Shown: one piece after another, positions 54,441 to 64,000 of the stretch
How the letters are laid out: each line of letters opens with the position of its first letter
Position numbering within the stretch: position 1 is the first letter of the stretch
Made by a program: the position numbers and the translations under genes
Assembly: GCA_019802505.1 (NCBI GenBank)
Contig: JAFMOC010000440.1
Span: forward strand, 115,001 to 179,000
Source of the DNA: Corydoras sp. C115
Lineage: Eukaryota; Chordata; Actinopteri; Siluriformes; Callichthyidae
Length of the DNA: 64,000 nucleotides
Direction: 5' to 3'
Notes under the pieces: model-generated
What the model saw: only the letters and a program-made list of their open reading frames with translations
Told to the model about the DNA's origin: nothing
Databases searched by the model: none

Positions 54441-54932
54441 ACAAGCAGAATACATTTAGGATAAAGTCATTTAACCCGATATAGGGGTGGTGTTTGTTTC
54501 CCATAACTTGACCTACGACTCACTAACAGCCCACATAACACAGCTTCGTATGAATACCGGCGCTAATAAAGAAAGAATGTGGTTCTAAATAAGATTTTGT
54601 TAATGCGGTCAGAAAGACATCTGCTTGCTGCTGAAGTATACGTTTGCCATCTGGCCAGGCGTTCTGTAACATTGCCACTCAGCCAGCTGAAGGATTTGAT
54701 GTGCATTGCAGGAATAAGTGTCATTTCTTACCGGTACTGAAGCTGCCACACTCCCTCAGAGTGCCAGACCAGGTGAAGACGGCGGGCCTGCAGGACCTGA
54801 ACATCTCCATACGGCAGGCTTCTTCTAAATTAGTTCAAAAATGCGCCCAAAGTCGGGGAAAGGAACTTCACACACTGAGAGTGCCAGTTTAAATCAGACT
54901 CTCTCGCCCTCTCTCTCTCTCCTTTAAACACT

Positions 54933-54984
<52 letters not shown>

Positions 54985-55485
54985 CTCTGTTGGTGTGTGT
55001 ATCGTGCTGGAGCGAGGCCAGAGGTCGACCAGCGTCATGAACGAGTGACCCTGGGTCCAAGTGAGAGTAAATCACGGCAGAAGAGTGCTGTCATCAGCAT
55101 GTGGGGCGGTGCCACTCCAGAGGGGAGCCAAACCTGGGGGCAGTGCCGCGGCCAAGTGCGTTTATTAGAATGACAGCGTGTTGGCAGGACAACAGGCCAG
55201 TGGCACTCTGGGATTTGTGCGTTTTGACCAAAATTGAGAAAGACTCGTTAGGTGTTGTTAGGTGGGTCTCACACCCCCTGCTGCACGGGCCGAGAAGAAA
55301 GAGCTCCGAAGGTTCTACCAGCAAAATATTCTGTTAATATTCACCTTTAATGCAAAAAATGTTTGATCTGCTTTGTTTTTTCATTCTTTTTATAACATTT
55401 TTAATTAGTTTCAAAGAAACTCATGCTTTTCATTTAGTAATATTGGATCTCATGAGTTAAGAAACTTAATCTAATTGATTTCTAT
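54441..55485. other. Intergenic sequence with (GT)n
   Basis: (GT)n at 54937-54982. The rest is unique, without a recognised gene. Confidence 0.4.
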
Positions 55486-55490
55486 CTTAG

Positions 55491-55800
55491 GGTGGCATGG
55501 TGGTTTAGTGGTTGGCATGTTCTCCTCTCAGCGCTAGGGAGTCCTGGTTCGAATCCCAATCTGGGTGGAGTTTCCATGTTCTCCCAGTGTCCGCATGGGT
55601 TTCTTCCGGGTTCTCCGGTTTCCTCCCACAGTCCAAAAACATGGATCAAGTGAATTGAGTTCTCCAAATTGCCCCATATAGAGTGTGTCTGTGTGAGTGA
55701 GTGTGTGTCCAGTGATAGATTGGCGTCCTGTCCTGGGTGTATCTGCCCAGCACCCGAAATGTTCTGCCCTGCATGGGCATGAGGAACCCCCCCCCCCCCA
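55491..55800 (+). mobile_element. SINE-1, 3'-truncated
   Basis: Head GGTGGCATGGTGGTTTAGTG to ATGGGCATGAGGAACC, ending at a poly-C run. Confidence 0.83.
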
Positions 55801-56640
55801 TGTGTATGTGTGTGTTTGTGTGTGTGTGTGTATTAAGGCATTTGTGTTTGTGGATGTGTGTATTTAAGAATGTGTATGGATGTGTGCAGGTGCATGTGTG
55901 TGTCTGCACATGTGTGCATGTGTGTGTATTTAAGAGTGTATTTAAATGTAAGTGGCTGTATGCATGTGTGTGTCTGTACTTCTGTGTGTGTGTGTGTGTG
56001 TGTGTATTAAGGCATTTGTGTTTGTGCACATGTGTATTTAGGAGTGTGAATGTATATCTGCAACTGCATGCTTGTGTTTTTACGTGTGTGCATGTAGGTG
56101 TGTGTCTGCATTTGCGTGCATGGGTCTATTTTGATCCGTGTGTGCGTGTGTGTGTGTGTATTAATGTGTTTTTGTGTGTGTATTTTGGTCTGGATGTGTG
56201 GGTGTATGCATGTGTGTCTGCACTTGTGTGCATGGGTCTATGTTTATCTGTGGGTGTGTGTGAGTGTATTAATGCATTTGAGTCTGTGCACAAGTGTATT
56301 TAAGTGTGCTTAAATGTGTGCTGGTCTATGCATGTGTGTGTCTGCACTTGTGTCCCATATGTGTGTGTGTGTTAATGTGTGCATGATTGTGTTTAAGAGT
56401 CTGCATGAATGTGTGCAGTTGCATGTGTGTGTCTGCACTTGTCTGCATATGTGTGTGTGTGTGTTTAAGAGTCTGTATGAACGTGTGCAGTTGCATGTGT
56501 GCAACTTGTGTGCACAGATCTGCATTGCTATGTGCATTAATGCATTTGCACTTCTGTGTGTGTGTGTGTGAGTGAATGTATGAGGGTGCATGTGTGGGTC
56601 TATATTTGTGTGTGTGGGGGTGTGTGTGTTGCTGCACCTG
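55801..56640. repeat. Impure GT-rich array
   Basis: About 840 bp of TGTG/TGCATG sequence with loose 60-70 bp higher-order units (GTATTTAAGAGTGT, GTGTGTCTGCACTTGTGTGC). On the plus strand it is poor in C-rich words. Long VCVCV frames are artefacts. Confidence 0.9.
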
Positions 56641-56753
56641 GCTGAGTGTGTGTAAACCTAGTGTATCCATGCAGAGTATGAATAGCACGGCATGATAGGA
56701 ACACAGCCATAAAAGCAAGGCCATGGTAAAACAAAACAAACAACGCCCCCCCC

Positions 56754-56756
<3 letters not shown>

Positions 56757-56797
<41 letters not shown>
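56757..56797. repeat. (CA)n microsatellite
   Basis: About 20 CA units after a poly-C run. Confidence 0.95.
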
Positions 56798-56800
<3 letters not shown>

Positions 56801-56984
56801 TGTCAGTACATCGTGTGTAATTAAATTGTCTCGTTGCAAACATGCACAGATCTAAAATAGTTCAGCTGACGAGTGACGTTTTAAAATAACATCTCATCTG
56901 CACTGAGGGGCTTTAAAGACCCTCCACATCGCTCAACGGCTGCCACCTGCCCCTCTCCACCCCGCTGGTGGCTTCAGTGTTTCG

Positions 56985-57890
56985 ATTTCCCCCCAATAAT
57001 CAGGATTTTGTCTATATTTCCATAAAGATGCCAAAACAGTGTAACTACTGTTGTGTTATAACTGTGCCCACAACCTTCTGTATTCAATGACAGGTCCGGT
57101 GTCATAATCTGAAGGGTATTCCACGGTCCTGGGGTGCCACTGGGTCACCCCTCATACCAGCCACTTAAGAAGCCAGCTGGGTCTTCATCACTAGTTTTAT
57201 TTTTATTACATTTTGCAGAGGCCTTTAGACAGAGCCATGTAGAACCAGGTCAGAACCAGGATATAGACCCCCTGTAGCAATGAGGGCCTTATTCAAGAAC
57301 CCACACGGATGACTTGGGGGACTTGGGATTTGAACTGCCAACCTTCAGATCAATAATCCCTAAATAGCTTCACATGAAGCAAACCTCCTACACTCACCGG
57401 CCATTTTATTAGCTACAGCTCAATGTTTTCTCAATGTTCTCTTGTTCTCTGTTCGCTTGTTCTCTGTTGTCTCCATATTCATATCATATAGATGGATTTT
57501 GAAGTTCTACAATTCCGTTTTTGTTGTCCACCTGTTTCCCTAAATCCTCCGTTAGTCTCCTTTACTTGGTTCACTGATAGTCAGAGGATGGAGAACCCAC
57601 AGAGGATGTATTATTAGGGTGGTGGATGACGGTACGAGTGGATCAGACACCTGGATGTTCTGATTGGTGTTCTGGTCACTGTCCAGCAGAACTTTCCTGC
57701 CAAAAATTGGGATTTCGTCTATATTTCCATAAAGATGCCAGAACAGTGCAACTTTCCTGACATGGCTGGACTGATTGTTGTGCTGTAACTGTCCCACAAC
57801 CTTCTGTATCCAATGACAACAGGTCCGGTGTCATTGTCCTGCTGTGCCACCGGGTCACCCCTCATACCAGCCACTTAAGATGCCAGCTGC
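56985..57890. repeat. Composite block DUP-1 with internal duplicate
   Basis: TCTATATTTCCATAAAGATG and CACAACCTTCTGTAT occur at about 57010-57080 and again at 57718-57810. 57185-57660 matches 58990-59480. Contains a SINE-2 copy at about 57218-57366 and CACTCACCGGCCATTTTATT, a Tc1/hAT-like end common in fish. Confidence 0.78.
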
Positions 57891-58310
57891 TGCTCGATGG
57901 ACTCTGCATTGGGAGCGTTGCACGGACCCATACGGTCGGTCGCTCCGCTTTTATGTACGTTCTGATTTACAGCCCCGAAATTCCTCTTGTCGGTGACTCT
58001 TGGCGGCACAGCGTGGATCCATTAGAGCTGCGGATTTCCAAAAGACGAGGCCGTGCTGGGCATACCAGTCCTGCACACTGAGCATGCTCAGAACTCTGGC
58101 TCACATTCATAAGCATGCTGTTTATGCTGTCTGGCTGCGTCTCAAACACTTGACTCACTCAGCAGTGTTCACTACTTAGCTGCTTAGCCTTCCGTAGGTC
58201 GTGTTTAACGTACAATCTTATTGTAAGAGACTGAAGCATACGGTTTAAAGATAAAAACATCCACCTCATTGTGTTATTAATCATGTTTTACCTGCACGGC
58301 TGCGGTGCTT
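57891..58310. other. Intergenic sequence
   Basis: No feature recognised. Composition is balanced. Confidence 0.3.
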
Positions 58311-58765
58311 TTGTTAATCAGGCGTTCATTGCTATTGAGGGCTTGGGGTTAACGAACCAGCCTGGCAACCATAAGGTCCCAGGTTCGAATCACAGACCCA
58401 AGTACTACGGCTGAAATGCACTGAACCCCAGTTGCTACTTAGGCGCCCACTGCTCCGAGCATATGTTCTCACTTCACTCAGTGTGTGTGTGTGTTCTGCA
58501 CCAATGGGTTGGTATTAGTAGTTAGTAAAACATCTCCCTCATTGTGTCATTAATCATGTTTTACCTGCACGGCTGCTGTGCTTTAGTTAATCAGGTGTTC
58601 AATGCTATTGAGGGCAGTTGGAGGCTTGGAGTTAAGGAACCAGCCTTATGACCTGAAGGTCCCAGGTTCGATTCCCAGGCCCAATAAATGCACCTAACCC
58701 CAGTTGCTACTCAGGTGCCATATACAGGGCTGCCCACAGCTCTGGGCACATGTTCTCACTTCACT

Positions 58766-58824
<59 letters not shown>

Positions 58825-58920
58825 CTACACCAATGGAAATAGTGATAGTATTTAGTAAATTTCACATCACCCTCATAGTGTCATTAATCATGTGTTACCT
58901 ACATGGCTGCTGTGCTTTAG
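58255..58920 (+). mobile_element. SINE-3 copies in a triplicated block
   Basis: GTGTTATTAATCATGTTTTA with CCTGCACGGCTGC recurs near 58275, 58545 and 58885. SINE-3 copies at 58318-58470 and 58593-58745 have GGAACCAGCCT and B box GGTTCGAATC/GGTTCGATTCC. (GT)n lies at 58767-58822. Confidence 0.75.
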
Positions 58921-58989
58921 TTAATTAGACCATTAGTGCCAGGTTCCCTTAAAGGGGCCAGTGTGGGGCCCTTGAGGAAGGTCGTCTCT

Positions 58990-59480
58990 GTGCATGTTCG
59001 TGTCTTCATCACTAGTTATATTTACATTATATTTTGCAGAGGCCTTTAGACAGAGCCATGTAGAACCTGGTCAGAATCAGGATATAGACCCCCTGTAGCA
59101 ATGAGGGCCTTATTCAAGAACCCACACTGATGACTTGGGGGACTTGGGATTTGAATCGCCAACCTTCAGATCAATAATCCCTAAATAGCTGCACATGAAG
59201 CAAACCTCCTACACTCACCGGCCATTTTATTAGCTACAGCTCAATGTTTTCTCAACGTTCTCTCAATGTTGTCTCCATATTCTTATCATATAGATGGACA
59301 TTGTACTTTTGTAGTTCATCTGTTTCTCTAAATCCTCTGTTAGTCTCCTTTACCTATAATCAGGACCCCCGCAGAGGATGTATTATTAGGGGGGTGGATG
59401 ATGGTACGAGTGGATCAGACACCCAGATGTTCTGATTGGTGTTCTGGCCACTGTCCAGCAGCACTGCTGTGTCTGATCCA
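58990..59480. repeat. Second copy of DUP-1
   Basis: Matches 57185-57660, including GCAGAGGCCTTTAGACAGAG, AGCAATGAGGGCCTTATTCA and CACTCACCGGCCATTTTATT. Confidence 0.88.
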
Positions 59481-59644
59481 TTCGTACCAGCACAACACAC
59501 ACACTCACACACCACCACCATGTCAATATTACTGCATTACTGAGCATCATCCACCCCCTAATACCTCCTCTGTGGGGGTTTCACCCACCGGAGCACATAC
59601 TATGTAATGTATATATACCTACAAAGTATGTAAGGGTGTGGTAA

Positions 59645-59800
59645 GGGTGGGTTGGGCTGTCAATCTGAAGGTTGTGGGTTCAAATCTCAGGTTCACTGTG
59701 CAAGACCCTTAAGCCTCATTGCTCCAGGGATGCTGTGCTCTTTTTGTACATCGATTTGGAGAAAAGCATCTGCCAAATGACCAAATGTGAATGTAAACAC
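59645..59800 (+). mobile_element. SINE-2 copy, plus orientation
   Basis: GGGCTGTCAATCTGAAGG, then GTGGGTTCAAATCTCAGG (B-box-like), then TTGCTCCAGGGATGCTGTG and an AGCATCTGCCAAATGACC tail. Confidence 0.75.
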
Positions 59801-60260
59801 AAACAGGAAGTGTGGAACTGAGGAGGTGGACCTAATAAAATGCACATTTTGAGGAATTATTTCGGAATTGTTGACAAATGAAGGGAAATCACTGCAAGAC
59901 GCATCGTCTGTGGCATAAGAGGGGGATCTGGCACATGGGTGGACATGCCCGGCATAGCAAGCGCTCAGTGAACGATAACTTTGGTATGGTGCACATACCA
60001 GCGGCCATCTCCAGTTTCTGCCTCAAGTTACTGGGATTAAAGATCTGAGACGCAGGGCTTTTAAATATCTGCCCGTAAGAGATGCGCTGACAAGTTACAA
60101 CGCTTCTGTGCTGCGACTCGGAAAATGCCAGCCAGAACTTTAGATGGACCAAAATAAAACGTTCAATCTGGAAGGCTACGGCGGGATCGCTTTACTGCGG
60201 CGTGTTGTCCAGACCAACATTTTAATATCGACACGGTACATTAAATTACACTCATCAGTC
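59801..60260. other. Intergenic sequence
   Basis: No feature recognised. Confidence 0.3.
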
Positions 60261-60264
60261 AGTT

Positions 60265-61332
60265 GATTAGGTCTCGACCTCATTGTCATTACCTCATTTT
60301 CTTAAAGATGGATTTTGGTGTTCTTTTGCTATCTTACACCCCGCTATCCGTGTATGGTGGCAGGATCGCCGTGGCGCGGGGCGAGAAGACGGAGCTGTCA
60401 GTGATGGACTTTGGACAAGAGACCAACCATGGGTTGTGGTCCTCATTCCTCCCACGCAGTTACATCTATTTTCCCACCTTCCGTTTTGAAATAAGGCGTG
60501 TTAAGGTACATTTCATGGCGCATTGCGATCATGGCCATGGAGAACCCAGACGCACCGCTGACTGAGAACAACCTCTCCAGACATCAACAGCAAGACGTTC
60601 ATTGCTATTGAGGGCAGTTGGAGGTTTGGGGTTAAGGAACCAGCCTGGCGACCTGAAGGTCCCCGGTTTGATTCCCAGGCCCAATCAGAACTACTGCTGA
60701 AATGCACCAAACCCCAGTTGCTACTCGGGCGCCGTATACAGGGCTGCCCATTGCTTCGATCTTGACCCTCATTGTCATTACCTCATTTTATTAAAGATGG
60801 ATTTTGGTGTTCTTTTGCTATCTTACACCCTACTATCGGTGTATTGTGTCAGGATTGTGGGGGGAGAAGGCTCCGCCAAATGAGTGTGCATCCTTTTGAA
60901 ACCGGAAACATCAGAAACCTCTGGGAGAGGGACCGACCACGAGCTGCTGAGATGGTGGACAGTTGGGGTGTAATCCTGCCTGCCTCCAGTCCTCACTCCT
61001 TCCACCCCTTTTTTCACATCTATTTTCCCGCCTTCCGCCTGCGTGGTTTAAAAGCAACCCTGCTCGTGAATATACTCGCCCCTGATGGGCGTGGCCATTT
61101 TGAAATGAGGCGTGTTAAGGTACATTTTTATGGCGATGGAGAACCCAGACGCACCGCTGACTGAGAACAACCTCTCCAGACGTCAACAGTCAGACGTTCA
61201 TCACTATTGAGGGCACTTGGAGGCTTGGGGTTAAGGAACCAGTCTTGCGACCTGAAAATCCCAGCTTTCATTCCCAGGCCCAATAAGTACTACTGCTGAA
61301 ATGCACCGAACCAGAGTTGCTACTCAGGTGCC
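60265..61332. repeat. ~500 bp tandem duplication with SINE-3
   Basis: CCTCATTGTCATTACCTCAT, then AAGATGGATTTTGGTGTTCT and CTATCTTACACCC, occurs at about 60270-60340 and 60770-60835. AGGCGTGTTAAGGTACATTT and GAGAACCCAGACGCACCGC occur at the end of each unit. A SINE-3 copy follows each (60598-60755 and 61198-61332). Confidence 0.88.
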
Positions 61333-61926
61333 GAACGTGTCGGGCGCTGGGCAGATACACCCAGGACAGGGCGCCAATCTATCACTGGACACACACTCAC
61401 TCACACACACTCTATATCAGGCAATCTGGAGAATTCAATTGACTTGATCCATGACTGTGGGAGGAAACCGGAGAACCCAGAGGAAACCCACACAGACACA
61501 AGAACATGGAAACTCCACCCAGATTAAGATTCAAACCGGGAATCCCCAGTACTGAGAGGAAAACATGCTAACCACTAAGCAACCGTGCCATCCACAAACG
61601 TAACCCAAACCTTAAATAAATACTACCACCCTAACATTTTCCTTCACATAACCCTTTGGTTATGGTTGTGGCATATTTACCCAATGTCTGATGAACCCAG
61701 GACAGGACACCAATCCATCACTGGCTACACACTCACACACACTCTATATGGGGTAATCTGGAGAATTCAATTGACCTTGATCCATGTTTTTGGACTGTGG
61801 AAGGAAACCGGAGAACCCGGAGAAAACCCACGCGGACACAGAGAGAACATTGGGAACTCCACCCAGATTGGGATTCGAGAGTGCTGAGAGGAGAACATGC
61901 TAAACAATAAGCCACCATGCCGCCCC
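61333..61926 (-). mobile_element. Two SINE-1 copies
   Basis: 61333-61594 (tail lost) and 61678-61926 (tail lost). The flank CCAAACCTTAAATAAATACT between them is shared with about 51488. Confidence 0.8.
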
Positions 61927-62545
61927 CCCCAACCATCTTTTTATTAATCTTATTTCTTACTAAAGAACACGATGAGGCATCACCGATTATAAGGTTCGTC
62001 CAAATACTTTCGTCTCCGTCGTGTACCTTCATAGGTCGTCTTGTTCTCTCAGCTAACTTTGTTTGGACGGTTCTGGACATGTTTGTAATTCCCACCGCAG
62101 CGGGACCGGGTGGAGGCCCTGTGGAGCTGTCAGTCAGACGGCGGCTGTAACGTGAGAGAGTCCAAACTAACAGGGAAACATGGCTGAAATAGCACTTTCC
62201 ACCGAGCTGCGGCCAGAGAAACCCGACCTGCGCGGAACCCGGTGCTTCAGAAAGCCGCGAGAACGCCAGAGCGCGAGAGGGGCTGAAATTACAGAGTCTG
62301 CTCCTGCGAGAGAACAGACGCTGCAGAACACCTGTCACAAAGACGCGCTGCGATGAAAGCGGGAGTGACATTTTGGGCGAGAGCAGGACTGCAGTGAAGA
62401 AAGAGAGCCACTTAGACCTGAGCGGAACTCACGGGAACACGGAATCAGCACCATGCACCCCAAAGTGGTTCCCCGGCCCAATTACCCAGATCAGATTTGG
62501 GTTCTTACGTTCTTAAGGAACATTTGGACGATTTAACTAGTAACC
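61927..62545. other. Unique intergenic block
   Basis: No repeat recognised. Contains GC-richer stretches near 62090-62300. Confidence 0.35.
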
Positions 62546-62547
62546 AT

Positions 62548-63305
62548 TAGGTTCCCCATGCCCATACAGGAGAACATTTTGTGCGCTGAGCAGATACACC
62601 CAGGACAGGACGTCAATCTGTCACTGGGCACACACTCACTCAGACACACGCACACTGTATGGGGCAATTCGGAGCCACCAATTGACCTCAAATCCATGTT
62701 TTTGGACTGTGGGAGGAAACCAAAGAACCCAAAGAAAACCCAGAAGGACACTGAACATGCAAAGTCCACCCAGATTGGGATTCGATCTTGGATACCCAGT
62801 GCTGAGAGGAGAACATGCTAACCACTAAGCCACCGTGTCGCCTAGTTTATAAATCCATCTCATTACCATCCGCATAATCCTCTACTTGGATCGTGGGGGG
62901 GGGTCCATACCCATTAAGAGGAGAACGTTTCAGGCACTGAGTAGATACATCAAGCAGAGGGCGCCACTGGGCATACACTCACTCACACAAACACACACAC
63001 TATACAGGGGCAATTTAGGTTAAATCCACGCTTTTTATACTGGAGAAGGAAACCAGAGAACCCAGAGAACACCCATTTGGACATGAAGAGAACGTGGAAA
63101 TCCATCACTGGACACACACTCACTCCCTCAAACACTATATAAATTAATTTAGATAGGGGCAATTTACCATGAATCTATGTTTTTGGACTATGGAAGGAAA
63201 ACCAAGCAAACCTATGCGGACACGGGGAGAACATGGAAACTACAGCCAGATCAGGATTCGAACCTGGAACCCCAGCGCTGTGAAGCGGACCTGCCAACCA
63301 ATAAC
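62548..63305 (-). mobile_element. SINE-1 copy followed by diverged copies
   Basis: 62548-62845 is a moderately diverged copy lacking its tail. 62862-63305 holds two older overlapping copies (TGGAAATCCATCACTGGACA marks the join). Confidence 0.75.
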
Positions 63306-63454
63306 GGCAAACTTGGTTAAACGTGGTTAACGTCTTTTTCACGTCAAATGATCTTTTTTTGGTTGTTATTAGATTCATAAAAGTTTCTGAAGTCATGTTG
63401 CTAAAGGTTTTCAGATAACACCTCGGGTGCCTCACCCCAACATTACAGCACAGA

Positions 63455-63535
63455 CAAACCAAAACACTGTCCTCTACTGCGAAGCATGCTGGCGGTATGA
63501 TCATGTTGTGCAACTGTTTTCTGGCCGATCCATAA
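63455..63535 (+). pseudogene. Tc1-like transposase relic (weak)
   Basis: One plus frame reads AKHAGGMIMLCNCF, which resembles the conserved KHGGGxIMLWGCF motif between the catalytic acids of Tc1 transposases. No terminal repeats were identified and the surrounding frame is broken. Confidence 0.4.
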
Positions 63536-64000
63536 GATTGGACGAGGAAATGGACGCCGTGAGGATTACCCGACTGCGGGAGGAAAGCATGCGGCCCTCG
63601 GCTTGACAGTTAAAAATGAACAGCTGCGCGAGCTTCCTGCAACAACGCACCATCAACACATTATCAACACACCATGGAGCTGCTGCAGGAAGCAGTTTTG
63701 TTAAAATGCTTATGCGGCGGAAAGCTGAGCCCCAAGACCAGGGGCAGGTCAAACTGCTAACTCCATTCACACTAAGCTAATGGTAATGAATACTATATTA
63801 TAATTAACTAGTCCCTACACGAGCCGGCCTTTTGATGATATTACTGATCAAAACAGGTTCGTTTCCATGTAATTAGTCACTTTATTTTTATTTTATTAAA
63901 ATGTTTTTGCAAAAGTAACTTTAACTTCAATCTAAGAGACAAAAAAATTGAAAACCATCAAACAAAACAACTCCCCGATTAACCAAATATACATTTCCCC
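63536..64000. other. Intergenic sequence
   Basis: No further feature recognised up to the window edge. AT-rich at the right end. Confidence 0.3.

Noticed and set aside
55737..56303. 188-residue VCVCV-rich frame
   Set aside because: Translation of the impure GT array.
57552..57858. Two minus open frames of 60-81 residues
   Set aside because: They lie in a duplicated repeat block and are not conserved between the two copies.

Overview
This window is vertebrate nuclear DNA, and almost certainly from a teleost fish. There is no compact coding. Instead there are short exons with GT/AG splice signals, very abundant (CA)n/(TA)n microsatellites, tRNA-derived SINEs, Tc1/pogo-type DNA transposons, and several repeats typical of fish genomes. 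A catfish or other ostariophysan is plausible from the repeat flavour, but that is a weak inference.

One protein-coding gene is supported: the 5' half of AGBL1 (cytosolic carboxypeptidase 4, CCP4), on the minus strand. Ten coding exons run from the start codon at 37679 down to 4398. They have matching splice phases and together cover about 477 codons of the N-terminal armadillo/HEAT-like region, the acidic linker and the segment just before the catalytic part. The M14 carboxypeptidase domain itself is not here; it should lie beyond the left edge. One short exon expected between 30657 and 19929 was not found.

Most of the remaining sequence is repeats. The dominant one is a ~340 bp SINE-like family (called SINE-1 here), with more than 45 full or partial copies in 64 kb. 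It carries Pol III-type A and B boxes near its 5' end and an (ATGG)n-like tail, and several copies have clear 10-14 bp target-site duplications. Two other tRNA-like families (SINE-2 and SINE-3) and a tRNA-like tandem block at 1.3-2.95 kb are also present. DNA transposons include a dead Tc1 element (9782-11296), a pogo/Tigger deletion derivative (40821-41596), a Tc1-type MITE (14519-14971) and other members of that MITE group.

Layout: 0-3 kb is a minisatellite, a unique block and tRNA-like tandem repeats. 3-8.8 kb is a SINE cluster around the AGBL1 exon at 4398-4795. 9-12.6 kb is a palindromic minisatellite split by the Tc1 element. 13-20 kb holds four AGBL1 exons among MITEs, a 10 bp array and a C-rich array. 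20-30 kb is a long intron of SINEs and inverted repeats. 30-38 kb holds the first five coding exons, a 60 bp array and MITEs. From 38 to 64 kb I recognise no gene; it lies upstream of AGBL1 and holds minisatellites (42-43.2 and 44.1-45.3 kb), SINEs, duplicated blocks and some apparently unique stretches.

Points most worth a second look: AGBL1 exons that directly abut (CA)n or (TG)n tracts; arrays that look like satellites growing out of internal SINE-1 segments (1-415 and 49650-50630); the palindromic minisatellite around the Tc1 insertion; and a shared 3' flank suggesting SINE-1 transduction at 45.7/46.96 kb.
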